The position numbers and the translations under genes were made by a program. From Nemopilema nomurai (taxonomy: Eukaryota; Cnidaria; Scyphozoa; Rhizostomeae; Rhizostomatidae), in contig ML133420.1 of NCBI GenBank assembly GCA_003864495.1, positions 2,109,238-2,173,237 on the forward strand: DNA of 64,000 nt, read 5' to 3'. This document shows, piece by piece, positions 26,659 through 37,560 of the stretch. Each line of letters opens with the position of its first letter. Positions within the stretch are counted from its first letter, which is position 1. The notes beneath the pieces are model-generated. The model was not told the origin of the DNA, ran no database searches, and worked only from the letters and a program-made list of their open reading frames with translations.

Positions 26659-27794
26659 CTGTGGTACATCGTCTGCCAAATAGTGAAGTCTAGCGATGGA
26701 TCTATAAAAGGAGAATAGTGATGAACATATAACAAATGCTAATCGAATAACTCAACATATTAGAGATCGTTACTTATAGAGAACTACTGCAACCGTGTTC
26801 TTCAAATCACCCTTTTCAGAAATGTTTAAGGAAGCAATAAATTTTCTAGATTTACGACCTACCCTGACCAATCCCTTACGTAAAATAATAAGCGGCACAA
26901 AATATTCTTAAAAATATTAAAAGGCAGTACAATCCACTACTGAACAGTAAATGTTATATTCAATCGCAAATTTAGAAAATTTGGAAATTTCCCAAGACCA
27001 GCATTTAGAGGCAAAAAGTATTTGTTTATTATTTTATTTTATTTCCAGAGAGCTCTCTTCCTTGTTAACAATAACTACTGCTCTTAGATACTCTCAAACC
27101 GACTTTCCAAGCAGAATGAGGGATTGAAGGATAATTTTGAGATTAATTCGCAATAGTTCTTTTGAGAAATAAAGGAATGATAAGTTACAAGACGATTTGT
27201 CTCCATGGCATGAAACGCCCAGTTGAAACAGTCTTCAAATGGCGTGATTAACATGGACATTTTGGTCTATCCTCAACATACTTTTCATGTTTTCACAGTC
27301 AATAACTGACTAAACACAAAGCGAATGCGAGGACAACGACGAGTCAGCTATTACACTTTAGGCCTGGCTTGCTAGCACCCACAGTGAGGATGAACTTCTC
27401 GCTCACTACGTTCTGACAAAGGGCGATAATAGTATTACCAGAAACTCTTTACCTCCACTAACCCCCCTTCCCTCGAAACCAGGTTCTCTAATAATAAGTG
27501 GCAGCAAGAAGTACTCACCGGTAGCACACGGCAATGTCACTGTGTAGGGGTCCATACACTTGATTGAATACGTTAAGCGACTCTAGCATCAAATCGTGGG
27601 CTTCACCAAATAATCCTGCAAAACAAGCACCCAGTAAAAACCAGGATTGGCAACTCACAAAAAGCAGGCTCCAAAGCCAATCAATATAGCTATATAACAA
27701 TTCTCTGACAAAAGAGGAAAGCCAATTTCTATCTGTTCATACCTGCTTGCAGCTTTGCTTGCGCGACTTCGAACAGAGCGTTGCCATCGTTACC
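26659..27794 (-). pseudogene. CLUH TPR exon cassette copy (exons 37-39), copy 1b
   Basis: Second cassette in duplicon copy 1: exon copies 27794-27743, 27615-27519 and 26701-26659, again 52, 97 and 43 nt with intact splice borders and frame. The exon 38 copy starts with GATTATTTGG as in the parent, while copies 1a, 2a and 2b have GTTTATTTGG, so the copies can be sorted by descent. Confidence 0.85.
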
Positions 27795-28315
27795 CTGTAA
27801 TCATATGCAGCAAATGTAGAGATCGATAAAAACATACAAATAAGGAAGGGCGGCCATTTTCAGTGAGAACACAAAGATCTTCGGACAAATAAAAAATCTT
27901 TCAAGAGAAGTCGAAAAAAGGGAAGTTTCATTGGCACCACGTGACAAGATTTCAATTCTAGCAAGCATGTCTTTGTCCTCTGCGGTGGAGTCACAGCTGC
28001 GATTGAAGGCACAGTTGAGAATTTGAGCAGAGCACTGCTTACGGGTGAACAAATTGGCAGTTACAAAATGACATTTTAACGCCAAGAAAAATAAAGTTCA
28101 CCGTCATCAGCCCCATCAAGACCACCACGTGACAAGTGCAGGCAGCGCAATGCCATGTGGAAACGCTCATTTAAAGAAGCAAATTATTGGACCCTTGGAC
28201 ATGAGGGACGAAAAGAGGCTTCCCTTTAATTGAGATACAATTTACGTGTTGGTGACTCAACAGGGAATCAATTATTAAAATTCCAACATGGTAATCATGA
28301 AGAAAAGCTACTCAC

Positions 28316-28356
28316 TTGTGGGACCTGGTGCGAAGACTTTCTCCAGCCTTTTTCAG
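28316..28356 (-). pseudogene. CLUH exon 19 copy, duplicon 1
   Basis: A 41-nt exon copy reading [14 protein letters not shown] (last codon split), with acceptor TTGTAG and donor GTGAGT. The parent exon (49411-49371) reads SHR instead of SHK. Flanking intron sequence is duplicated with it. Confidence 0.85.
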
Positions 28357-29225
28357 CTACAATATCAAAACATTCACCATAATCATTAGTCATTATTCTA
28401 AATACATCCCCATGAAGGCAGGCAAGAGTTTACTTTCACTTTATGAAAGGCTTTTAAAAGTAGAAAATAAATTCTCTTTAGCCTGTATATAAAAATGGGG
28501 TCCTGAAGATATCTCATCACAAAGGGGGAAAATTTAGCTAAAAAGTTCATTCGGAAGTAATGCGTGGATAGGAATCAAAAACCTTTAAAAGCCATAACCT
28601 AAGACATAAAAGAAGAACGGTTAAGCAAAATGGTGGATATTATAAGAAAATCGTTTTACTCATTCTAAAAAATGGCAGTTGCTTTGAGATTCCCCAAAAA
28701 ATGACTCATTTTCGTCAAAAGCGTTTCTTACATGTTGATGTTATTCAACACCAATAAAAGGGAAATCGATTCTCACAGAACCGAATCACTTCGCGTTAAA
28801 AGGTTGGTGAAAATTGATACAAGTACATACTATTCTGATGAAATTAGACAAAAAAGTTTCCATCAAGAACTATAGGCTTGGTGTTTTATGCGCAAACGTG
28901 CGCAACCCTTTCTTGCCTAAAACTTGAGAAATACGAGTACCAGAGTCAAACCAACCCCTGCAATGTGTTTCTTTGGTAGGAGTAAGTGTTATTCAGATGA
29001 AATCACAGACAAAAAAATTGAAAATTCCATCAACGTTTAAGACATGCGAGGCGTCTGAATGCAAACTTTATAAACGTTGCCGCAAGAACGATCTTTCAAT
29101 TGAAAATCAACTTGCAACTAGCGAAGTGTGAATTGTTTACAAAACTTAGAGGACGGAATGTGCGGATGGAAATTCTCCGAATAATGAATCGAGCCGGGAA
29201 TCTGCTGAATACTGGGAATGCCATT

Positions 29226-30087
29226 NNNNNNNNNNNNNNNNNNNNNNNNNNNNNNNNNNNNNNNNNNNNNNNNNNNNNNNNNNNNNNNNNNNNNNNNNNN
29301 NNNNNNNNNNNNNNNNNNNNNNNNNNNNNNNNNNNNNNNNNNNNNNNNNNNNNNNNNNNNNNNNNNNNNNNNNNNNNNNNNNNNNNNNNNNNNNNNNNNN
29401 NNNNNNNNNNNNNNNNNNNNNNNNNNNNNNNNNNNNNNNNNNNNNNNNNNNNNNNNNNNNNNNNNNNNNNNNNNNNNNNNNNNNNNNNNNNNNNNNNNNN
29501 NNNNNNNNNNNNNNNNNNNNNNNNNNNNNNNNNNNNNNNNNNNNNNNNNNNNNNNNNNNNNNNNNNNNNNNNNNNNNNNNNNNNNNNNNNNNNNNNNNNN
29601 NNNNNNNNNNNNNNNNNNNNNNNNNNNNNNNNNNNNNNNNNNNNNNNNNNNNNNNNNNNNNNNNNNNNNNNNNNNNNNNNNNNNNNNNNNNNNNNNNNNN
29701 NNNNNNNNNNNNNNNNNNNNNNNNNNNNNNNNNNNNNNNNNNNNNNNNNNNNNNNNNNNNNNNNNNNNNNNNNNNNNNNNNNNNNNNNNNNNNNNNNNNN
29801 NNNNNNNNNNNNNNNNNNNNNNNNNNNNNNNNNNNNNNNNNNNNNNNNNNNNNNNNNNNNNNNNNNNNNNNNNNNNNNNNNNNNNNNNNNNNNNNNNNNN
29901 NNNNNNNNNNNNNNNNNNNNNNNNNNNNNNNNNNNNNNNNNNNNNNNNNNNNNNNNNNNNNNNNNNNNNNNNNNNNNNNNNNNNNNNNNNNNNNNNNNNN
30001 NNNNNNNNNNNNNNNNNNNNNNNNNNNNNNNNNNNNNNNNNNNNNNNNNNNNNNNNNNNNNNNNNNNNNNNNNNNNNNNNNNNNNNN
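29226..30087. other. Assembly gap (862 N)
   Basis: A run of 862 undetermined bases. Its left edge lies in duplicon sequence homologous to 24294 and 35884, its right edge inside a satellite monomer. The true content is therefore probably more duplicon and satellite of unknown length. Confidence 1.
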
Positions 30088-31140
30088 AATTCAAAGAAAT
30101 CAAACAAAAAATTTTTCCATCAAGAACTGCCAATTTTACAAGGCTATAGCCTTGGTTTTTTATGCGAAAACGTGCGCAACTCTTTTTTGTCTAGAACTTG
30201 AGAAATACGAGTACCAGAGTCAAACCAACCCCTGCACTATGTTTCTTTGATACAAAGACATGTCATTCCAAAGAAATCAAACAAAAAATTTTTCCATCAA
30301 GAACTGCCAATTTTACAAGGCTATAGCCTTGGTTTTTTATGCGAAAACGTGCGCAACTCTTTTTTGTCTAGAACTTGAGAAATACGAAGTACCAGAGTCA
30401 AACCAACCCCTGCACTATGTTTCTTTGATACAAAGACATTGTCATTCAAAGAAATCAAACAAAAAATTTTTCCATCCAAGAACTGCCAATTTTACAAGGC
30501 TATAGCCTTGGTTTTTTATGCGAAAACGTGCGCAACTCTTTTTTGTCTAGAACTTGAGAAATACGAGTACCAGAGTCAAACCAACCCCTGCACTATGTTT
30601 CTTTGATACAAAGACATGTCATTCCAAAGAAATCAAACAAAAATTTTTCCATCAAGAACTGCCAATTTTACAAGGCTATAGCCTTGGTTTTTTATGCGAA
30701 AACGTGCGCAACTCTTTTTTGTCTAGAACTTGAGAAATACGAGTACCAGAGTCAAACCAACCCCTGCACTATGTTTCTTTGATAAAAAGACATGTCATTC
30801 CAAAGAAATCAAACAAAAAATTTTTCATCAAGAACTGCCAATTTTACAAGGCTATAGCCTTGGTTTTTTATGCGAAAACGTGCGCAACTCTTTTTGTCTA
30901 GAACTAGTTGAGAAATACGAGTACCAGAGTCAAACCAACCCCTGCACTATGTTTCTTTGATAAAAAGACATGTCATTCCAAAGAAATCAAACAACAAAAT
31001 TTTCATCAGAACCGCCAATTTTACAAGGCTATAGCCTTGGTTTTTTATGCGAAAACGTGCGCAACTCTTTTTTGACTAGAACTTGAGAAATACGAGTACC
31101 AGAGTCAAACCAATCACTGCACTATGTTTCTTTGATACAA
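30088..31140 (+). repeat. Second satellite array, about 6 copies
   Basis: Same ~176-bp monomer and same orientation as the 14-24 kb array, including the 16-bp palindrome. Starts at the gap edge and ends in a degenerate monomer followed by ATTCAGGTGAAATCAG, the same border sequence as at 24050. Several copies show single-base insertions (e.g. near 30385, 30475 and 30905). Confidence 0.95.
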
Positions 31141-32112
31141 GGACATGTTATTCAGGTGAAATCAGAAAAAAATTGAAAATTCCATCAATGTTTTCAACGT
31201 ACAAAACATAGTACAATTAAAAATCAATCATCTTCAGCAATAACGATGCTAGTACAACAATATCATTCCTATAACAACTTAGAACACTATCCTGAACTCG
31301 AAATATCTCAAAGCAGAAGGCAACTACAAGCTGAGACGAACATAAACATTTTCATAGGAAAGAGCTGTAGGAGGGTGGATGCGGTGGGATTTGAATGATG
31401 TGAGAGAGGTTTAACAATTTCTGTGGCGTAACATACGTAGACATTATACAAATTATTGCGATAACTCGGCGTTGAAGCGACAATTATTAAATTATCGAAA
31501 AAGAGGTATACACTCTTACTTTAAGATTTCAGTGACCAAGTTGGCCTCAAACTGGAACTTTGATATCTGTAATTCATCGACATGGAGAATGTGAGTATGC
31601 TTGTGAATTCATATTTTATCGTATACGGAAGAGAGCAGGCGTTGCCAAAATAAGAAAATGTCCACACAAAAGAAGCATTCATTGACCAAAAACATAGTGG
31701 AAGTTCTTCAGCAAATGCCTAAAGCAGCGTCTATCGGAACTCGTCTTGAATGGAAGGTATCCATGTTAAACGTAAATGTCTCCTTGGCATGAAACGACAC
31801 GCCTTAGAGATGAAGGACGGTCGTGATTAACAAGGAATTCACTTTATCCACCCAATTCCCAGCGCTTTCATAACCAGAGAATCTAGTTTTACGCCATGTA
31901 GAAATGAGGAAAATAAACTTTCCAAAATAGGCAACATTTTTGAGAAGCACAAAGTTAATGAAATAACAAATGTTAAGAAGAATGAAGCCAAAAAGAAGAA
32001 CTGCTTACAATATTGACAGTTTCTTCAAATCTGAAATAATTTAAGCGTAAAAGCAAAAATAAGAAAGGTATGAGAGGTGTTGCACAACAAAAAGATATGA
32101 CGTAAGGCACAC

Positions 32113-33195
32113 CTGTGGTACATCGTCTGCCAAATAATGAAGTCTAGCGATGGATCTATAAAAGGAGAATAGTGATGAACATATAACAAATGCTAATCGA
32201 ATAACTCAACATATTAGAGATCTTTTCTTATAGAGAACTACAGCAACTGTGTTCTTCAAATCACTCTTTTCAGAAATGTTTAAGGAAGCAATAAATTTTC
32301 TAGATTCACTCCCTAGCTCGACTAGAAGTTACGAAAAGGGGTATTGAAAGAAAATAAAGAGAGAACTTCAGGTAATTTAAATGGGATATGTTTCCAAGAG
32401 TCTAGAATGAGATCTGTAAACTAACATAAAATACTTTTGATTAGAAAATTTTCCTCCTTGCTAACAATAACTACTGCTCCAAGATATCCTCAAAACGACT
32501 TTACAAGCAAAATGAGTGATTGAAGGATAATTTTGAGATTAATTCGCAACAGTTTCTTTTGAGAAATAAAAGTGTCTACAAAGTTACAAGACGATTTGTC
32601 TCCATGGCATGAAACGCCCAGTTGAAACAGTCTTCAAATGGCGTGATTAACATGGACATTTTGGTCTATCCTCAACATACTTTTCATGTTTTCACAGTCA
32701 ATAACTGACTAAACACAAAGCGAATGCGAGGATAACGACGAGTCAGCCATTACACTTAAGGCCTGGCTTGCTAGCACCCACAGTGAGGATGACCTTCTCG
32801 CTCACTACGTTCTGACAAAGGGCGATAATTGGTAAGGGCAACAAACTCCTTACCTCAAAAAACCCCCTTTCCCTCTAAACCAGGTTCTCTAATAATAAGT
32901 GGCAGCAAGAAGTACTCACCGGTAGCACACGGCAATATCACTGTGCAGGGGTCCATACACTTGATTGAATACGTTAAGCGACTCTAGCATCAAATCGTGG
33001 GCTTCACCAAATAAACCTGCAAAAGAAGCACCCAGTAAAAACCAGCATTGGCAACTTACAAAAAGAAGGCTTCAAAGCCAATTAATATAGCTATATAACA
33101 ATTCTCTGACAAAAGAAGAAAGCCAATTTCTATCTGTTCATACCTGCTTGCAGCTTTGCCTGCGCGACTTCGAACAGAGCGTTGCCATCGTTACC
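32113..33195 (-). pseudogene. CLUH TPR exon cassette copy (exons 37-39), copy 2a
   Basis: Exon copies 33195-33144, 33016-32920 and 32155-32113, of 52, 97 and 43 nt, with intact splice borders and open frame. Confidence 0.85.
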
Positions 33196-33428
33196 CTGTA
33201 ATCATATGCAGCAAACGTAGAGATCGATAGCAACATACAAATGAGAAAGGGCGGCCATTTTCAATGGGAAACACAAAGATCTTCTGGCAAAGAAAAAATG
33301 AGGCCAAAAAGAAGAACTGCTTACAATATTGACAGTTTCTTCAAATCTGAAATAATTTAAGTGTAAAAGCAAAAATAAGAAAGGTACGAGAGGTGTTGCA
33401 CAACAAAAAGATATGACGTAAGGCACAC

Positions 33429-34564
33429 CTGTGGTACATCGTCTGCCAAATAGTGAAGTCTAGGGATGGATCTATAAAAGGAGTATAGTGATGAACATAT
33501 AACAAATGCTAATCGAATAACTCAACATATTAGAGATCGTTACTTATAGAGAACTACTGCAACCGTGTTCTTCAAATCACTCTTTTCAGAAATGTTTAAG
33601 GAAGCAATAAATTTTCTAGATTTACGACCTACCCTGACCAATCCCTTAAGTAAAATAATAAGCGGCACAAAATATTCTTAAAAATATTAAAAGGCAGTAC
33701 AGTCCACTACTGAACAGTAAATGTTATATTCAATCGCAAATTTAGAAAATTTGGAAATTTCCCAAGACCAGCATCTAGAGGCAAAAAGTATTTGTTTATT
33801 TTATTATTTTATTTTCAGAGAGCTCTCTTTCTTGTTAACAATAACTACTGCTTTAGATACTCGCGAATCGACTTTCCTAAGAGAATGAGTGATTGGAGGA
33901 TAATTTTGAGATTAATTCGCAATAGTTCTTTTGAGTAATAAAGGAATGATAAGTTACAAGACGATTTGTCTCCATGGCATGAAACGCCCAGTTGAAACAG
34001 TCTTCAAAATGGTGATTAACATGGACATTTTGGTCTATCCTCAACATACTTTTCATGTTTTCACAGTCAATAACTGACTAAACACAAAGCGAATGCGAGG
34101 ATAACGACGAGTCAGCCATTACACTTTAGGCCTGGCTTGCTAGCACCCCTAGTGAGGTTGAACTTCTCGCTCACTACGTTCTGACAAAGGGCGATAATTG
34201 GTAAGGGCAATAAACTCCTTACCTCAAAAAACCCCCCTTCCCTCGAAACCAGGTTCTCTAATAATAAGTGGCAGCAAGAAGTACTCACCGGTAGCACACG
34301 GCAATATCACTGTGCAGGGGTCCATACACTTGATTGAATACGTTAAGCGACTCTAGCATCAAATCGTGGGCTTCACCAAATAAACCTGCAAAAGAAGCAC
34401 CCAGTAAAAACCAGCATTGGCAACTTACGAAAAGAAGGCTTCAAAGCCAATTAATATAGCTATATAACAATTCTCTGACAAAAGAAGAAAGCCAATTTCT
34501 ATCTGTTCATACCTGCTTGCAGCTTTGCCTGCGCGACTTCGAACAGAGCGTTGCCATCGTTACC
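33429..34564 (-). pseudogene. CLUH TPR exon cassette copy (exons 37-39), copy 2b
   Basis: Exon copies 34564-34513, 34385-34289 and 33471-33429, same lengths and intact borders. The exon 39 copy has SIPRLHY in place of SIARLHY: the TAGGGATGG here differs from TAGCGATGG elsewhere. Proline in the middle of a TPR helix suggests relaxed constraint in this copy. Confidence 0.85.
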
Positions 34565-35088
34565 CTGTAATCATATGCAGCAAACGTAGAGATCGATAGC
34601 AACATACAAATGAGAAAGGGCGGCCATTTTCAATGGGAAACACAAAGATCTTCTGGCAAAGAAAAAATAAAAAATCATTGAAGAGAAGTCGAAAAAAGGG
34701 AGGTTTCATTGGCACCACGTGACAAGATTTCAATTCTAGCAAGCATGTCTTTGTCCTCTGCGGTGGAGTCACAGCTGCGATTGAGAGCGCAGTTGAGAAT
34801 TTGAGCAGAGCACTGCTTACCGGTGAACAAATTGGCAGTTAGAAAATCAAATTTAAACGCCAAGAAAAATAAAGTTCACCGTAATCAGCCCCATCGAGAC
34901 CACCACGTGACAAGTGCAGGCAGCGCAATGTGGTAACGCTCATTTAAAGAAGCAAATTATTGGACCCTTGGACATGAGGGACGAAAAGAGGCTTACCTTT
35001 AATTGAGATGCAATTTACGTTTTGGTGACTCAACAGGGAATCAATTATTAAAACTCCAACATGGTAATCATGAAGAAAAGCTACTCAC

Positions 35089-35129
35089 TTGTGGGACCTG
35101 GTGCGAAGACTTTCTCCAGCCTTTTTCAG
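35089..35129 (-). pseudogene. CLUH exon 19 copy, duplicon 2
   Basis: 41-nt exon copy identical in reading to the one at 28316-28356 ([14 protein letters not shown]), with intact acceptor and GTGAGT donor. Confidence 0.85.
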
Positions 35130-35660
35130 CTACAATATCAAAACATTCACCTTAATCATGCATTGTTCTAAATACATCCCCATGAAGGCAGACAAGAGTT
35201 TACTTTCACTTTATGAAAGGCTTTTAAAAGTAGAAAATAAATTCTCTTTAGCCTGTATATAAAAATGGGGTCCTGAAGAAATCTCATCACAAAGGGGGAA
35301 AATTTAGCTAAAAAGTTCATTCGGAAGTAATGCGTGGATAGGAATCAAAGACCTTTAAAAGCCATAACCTAAGACAGGAAAGCAAAATGGTGGATATTAT
35401 AAAAATATCGTTTTACTCATTCCAAAAAAAGGCAGTGGCTATGAGGTTTCCCAAAAAAAAGGCTCATTTTCGTCAAAAGCGTTTCTTACATGTTGATGTT
35501 ATTCAACACCAATAAAAGGGAAATCGATTCTCACAGAACCGAATCACTTTATGTGCAAACGTGCGCAACCCTTTCTTGCCTAAAACTTGAGAAATACGAG
35601 TACCAGAGTCAAACCAACCCCTGCAATGTGTTTCTTTGGTAGGAGTAAGTGTTATTCAGA

Positions 35661-36545
35661 TGAAATCACAGACAAAAAAATTGAAAATTCCATCAACGTT
35701 TAAGACATGCGAGGCGTCTGAATGCAAACTTTATAAACGTTGCCGCAAGAACGATCTTTCAATTGAAAATCAACTTGCAACTAGCGAAGTGTGAATTGTT
35801 TACAAAACGTAGAGGACGGAATGTGCGGATGAAAATTCTCCGAATAATGAATCGAGCCGGGAATCTGCTGAATACTGGGAATGCCATTCTTGCTTGATTT
35901 GAGGTTCTTTGCTCTTTCACTTAAGGAATGCTCATTCATATTATATGCCTCTTTACAAGGGCTGATAGCGACAGAGCGGCCAATTACATGCCTAGGGCGA
36001 AGGAGTACAACAAGAAGGGAAAATTATCCAACAATCATCGTCACGCATTCGTACAAAACATAGTACAATTAAAAATCAATCAGCTTCACCAATAACGATG
36101 CTAGTACAACAATATCATTCCTATAACAACTTAGAACACTATCTTGAACTCGAAATATCTCAAAGCAGAAGGCAACTACAAGCTGAGACGAACATAAACA
36201 TTTTCATAGGAAAGAGCTGTAGGAGGGTGGATGCGGTGGGATTTGAATGATGTGAGAGAGGTTTAACAATGTCGGTGGCATAACATACGTAGACATTATA
36301 CAAATTATTGCGATAACTCGGCGTTGAAGCGACAATTATCAAATTATCAAAAGAGAGGTATACACTCTCACTTTAAATTTTCAGTGACCAAGTTGGCCTT
36401 AAACTGGAACTTTGATATCTGTAATTCATCGACATGGAGAATGTGAGTATGCTTGTGAATTCATATTTTATCGTATACGGAAGAAAGCAGGCGTTGCCAA
36501 AATACGAAAATGTCCACACAAAAGAAGCATTCATTGACCAAAAAC
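35661..36545. repeat. Truncated third duplicon copy
   Basis: The starting segment of the duplicon (GACATGCGAGGCGTCTGAATG at about 35705, then the region matching 24190-24917) is repeated once more. Homology stops abruptly at about 36546, within AAAAACACACACGAGG, after which the sequence is unique. Compared with copy 1 it has an insertion of about 35 bases near 35955-35990. Confidence 0.8.
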
Positions 36546-37359
36546 ACACACGAGGTACCAAAAATTGCGACCAGAAATCCATTACACGCGGAATCAAGAG
36601 GCGTCTGGCTTCGACCTGGAAAAGAGAAATCACGCTTACTTGGGATCCACACCTTCAAGGCAGATTTCCACGCAATGAACACATAAAAAATTGGCAGGGC
36701 TTGGTCAGAAAAATCTGCCAGATAGCTACGATAAAATATCTATGGGAAAGGAAGCTTGAACTCTACCAAGGTTCTCACACTTTGCCTAGAAAAGGAACTG
36801 TTTGGCCAGTAGGAGGGCAGCTAATAACAACAGCAAATTCGAAACGGTTGACAGACTGATCCAAATCACACTCACTGGAGCAAAAGATCATTTCTGCTGG
36901 CAAGCATTGGAACTAACAGAAGAATGACCCTCTACTGATACCAAAGGCCAGAACATGGAGAGACTCATCAGAAACGTTGGCAGCCAGCAAATACTATTAA
37001 TGACCAGAAACATGTAGCTTGGGACGAAAGTGTTCTTGTCATGGGAAGAGATCAATAGGACATGTCAAGTTCTGGCGCATATTTTCGAAGGCATTATTCA
37101 GCCTTCTTTATTTAAAGAAAAACAACGGAGTTAAAACGCAGGTTAGCTCAGAGGAAAGGACCACATAAAAATAGAAACGCAACTCAATCAGGGTTGAGAA
37201 CAGCAGATGTTCATGTGATCACTTCAAATGTAGCTGCGTGTGGTTCGATACAAGACGATGCAGCTCAATGTGATCACTTAGACTGAACAATCAATGCGCA
37301 CGGTTGAATTGGATGGCAGAATATTTTCACATCGGGCGACTTGATATCCGTTGACTAAC
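36546..37359. other. Unique sequence between duplicon and CLUH 3' end
   Basis: No homology recognised. A plus-strand open frame runs to 36859 but begins inside duplicon sequence and shows no family signature. On the minus strand an AATAAA lies at 37113-37108, a candidate polyadenylation signal for CLUH. Confidence 0.5.
37108..37113 (-). terminator. Candidate CLUH polyadenylation signal
   Basis: AATAAA on the minus strand, about 250 bases after the stop codon that would end the read-through version of the last CLUH exon. Plausible by position only. Confidence 0.35.
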
Positions 37360-37560
37360 TTAAATGAGTGAAAAAATAACATTCGATATGGACTGAAACT
37401 TGTCCAAAACTGGGTCGGCATTCGGAAAAAGCAAACGAGCCACTGGGGGCAAACTAAAATGCAGATAGCTAAATGAAAGAACGCACTTGATAGGAGTGGC
37501 CTCGGTTCCGATCTTGTTGATGACTCCCAGAATCTCTTTATCGTAGCTTTCTTCAGGTAC
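37360..37560 (-). CDS. CLUH: CLUH exon 43, uncertain terminal exon
   Basis: After the acceptor CGCCATAG the frame, in phase with exon 42, reads [18 protein letters not shown]. It vaguely resembles the family's last conserved segment (a short helix around a VIN motif) but is not a clear match. Either the exon ends at 37487 before GTGCGT and continues elsewhere, or it reads through to a stop at 37362-37360. No exon for the conserved tail was found downstream; the sequence below 36546 is duplicon. Confidence 0.4.
   Translation of the reverse strand, partial: VPEESYDKEILGVINKIGTEATPIKCVLSFSYLHFSLPPVARLLFPNADPVLDKFQSISNVIFSLI

Larger units (their letters stand above)
24062..29225. repeat. CLUH-derived duplicon, copy 1
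   Basis: A mosaic of sequences that also occur inside the CLUH gene. About 24960-26500 matches 39700-41290. About 26520-27940 matches roughly the same source again. About 27950-28810 matches 48985-49850. A single diverged satellite monomer (about 28845-29000) follows, and the unit's starting sequence (GACATGCGAGGCGTCTGAATG) recurs at 29041 just before the gap. The left border directly abuts the satellite. Both CLUH-derived parts keep the parental orientation. Exon copies inside it are listed separately. Confidence 0.85.
31141..35660. repeat. CLUH-derived duplicon, copy 2
   Basis: Homologous to copy 1 through most of its length, but about 340 bases near its left end (those corresponding to about 24090-24430) are missing, with the junction near 31195. 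It holds two TPR exon cassettes and one exon 19 copy, and ends in a partial satellite monomer (about 35551-35650). The order of parts is the same as in copy 1, so the whole mosaic was duplicated after it formed. Confidence 0.85.

Noticed and set aside
28320..28356. Exon reading [13 protein letters not shown]
   Set aside because: That was a wrong frame of the exon 19 copy; the frame [14 protein letters not shown] agrees with the phases of exons 18 and 20 and with the family.
29096..30201. Long frames of more than 320 codons across 29.1-30.2 kb
   Set aside because: They consist almost entirely of undetermined bases.
36434..36859. 141-codon plus-strand frame
   Set aside because: It starts in duplicon sequence, crosses the breakpoint at about 36546 and resembles no protein family; the parts cannot share a coding history.
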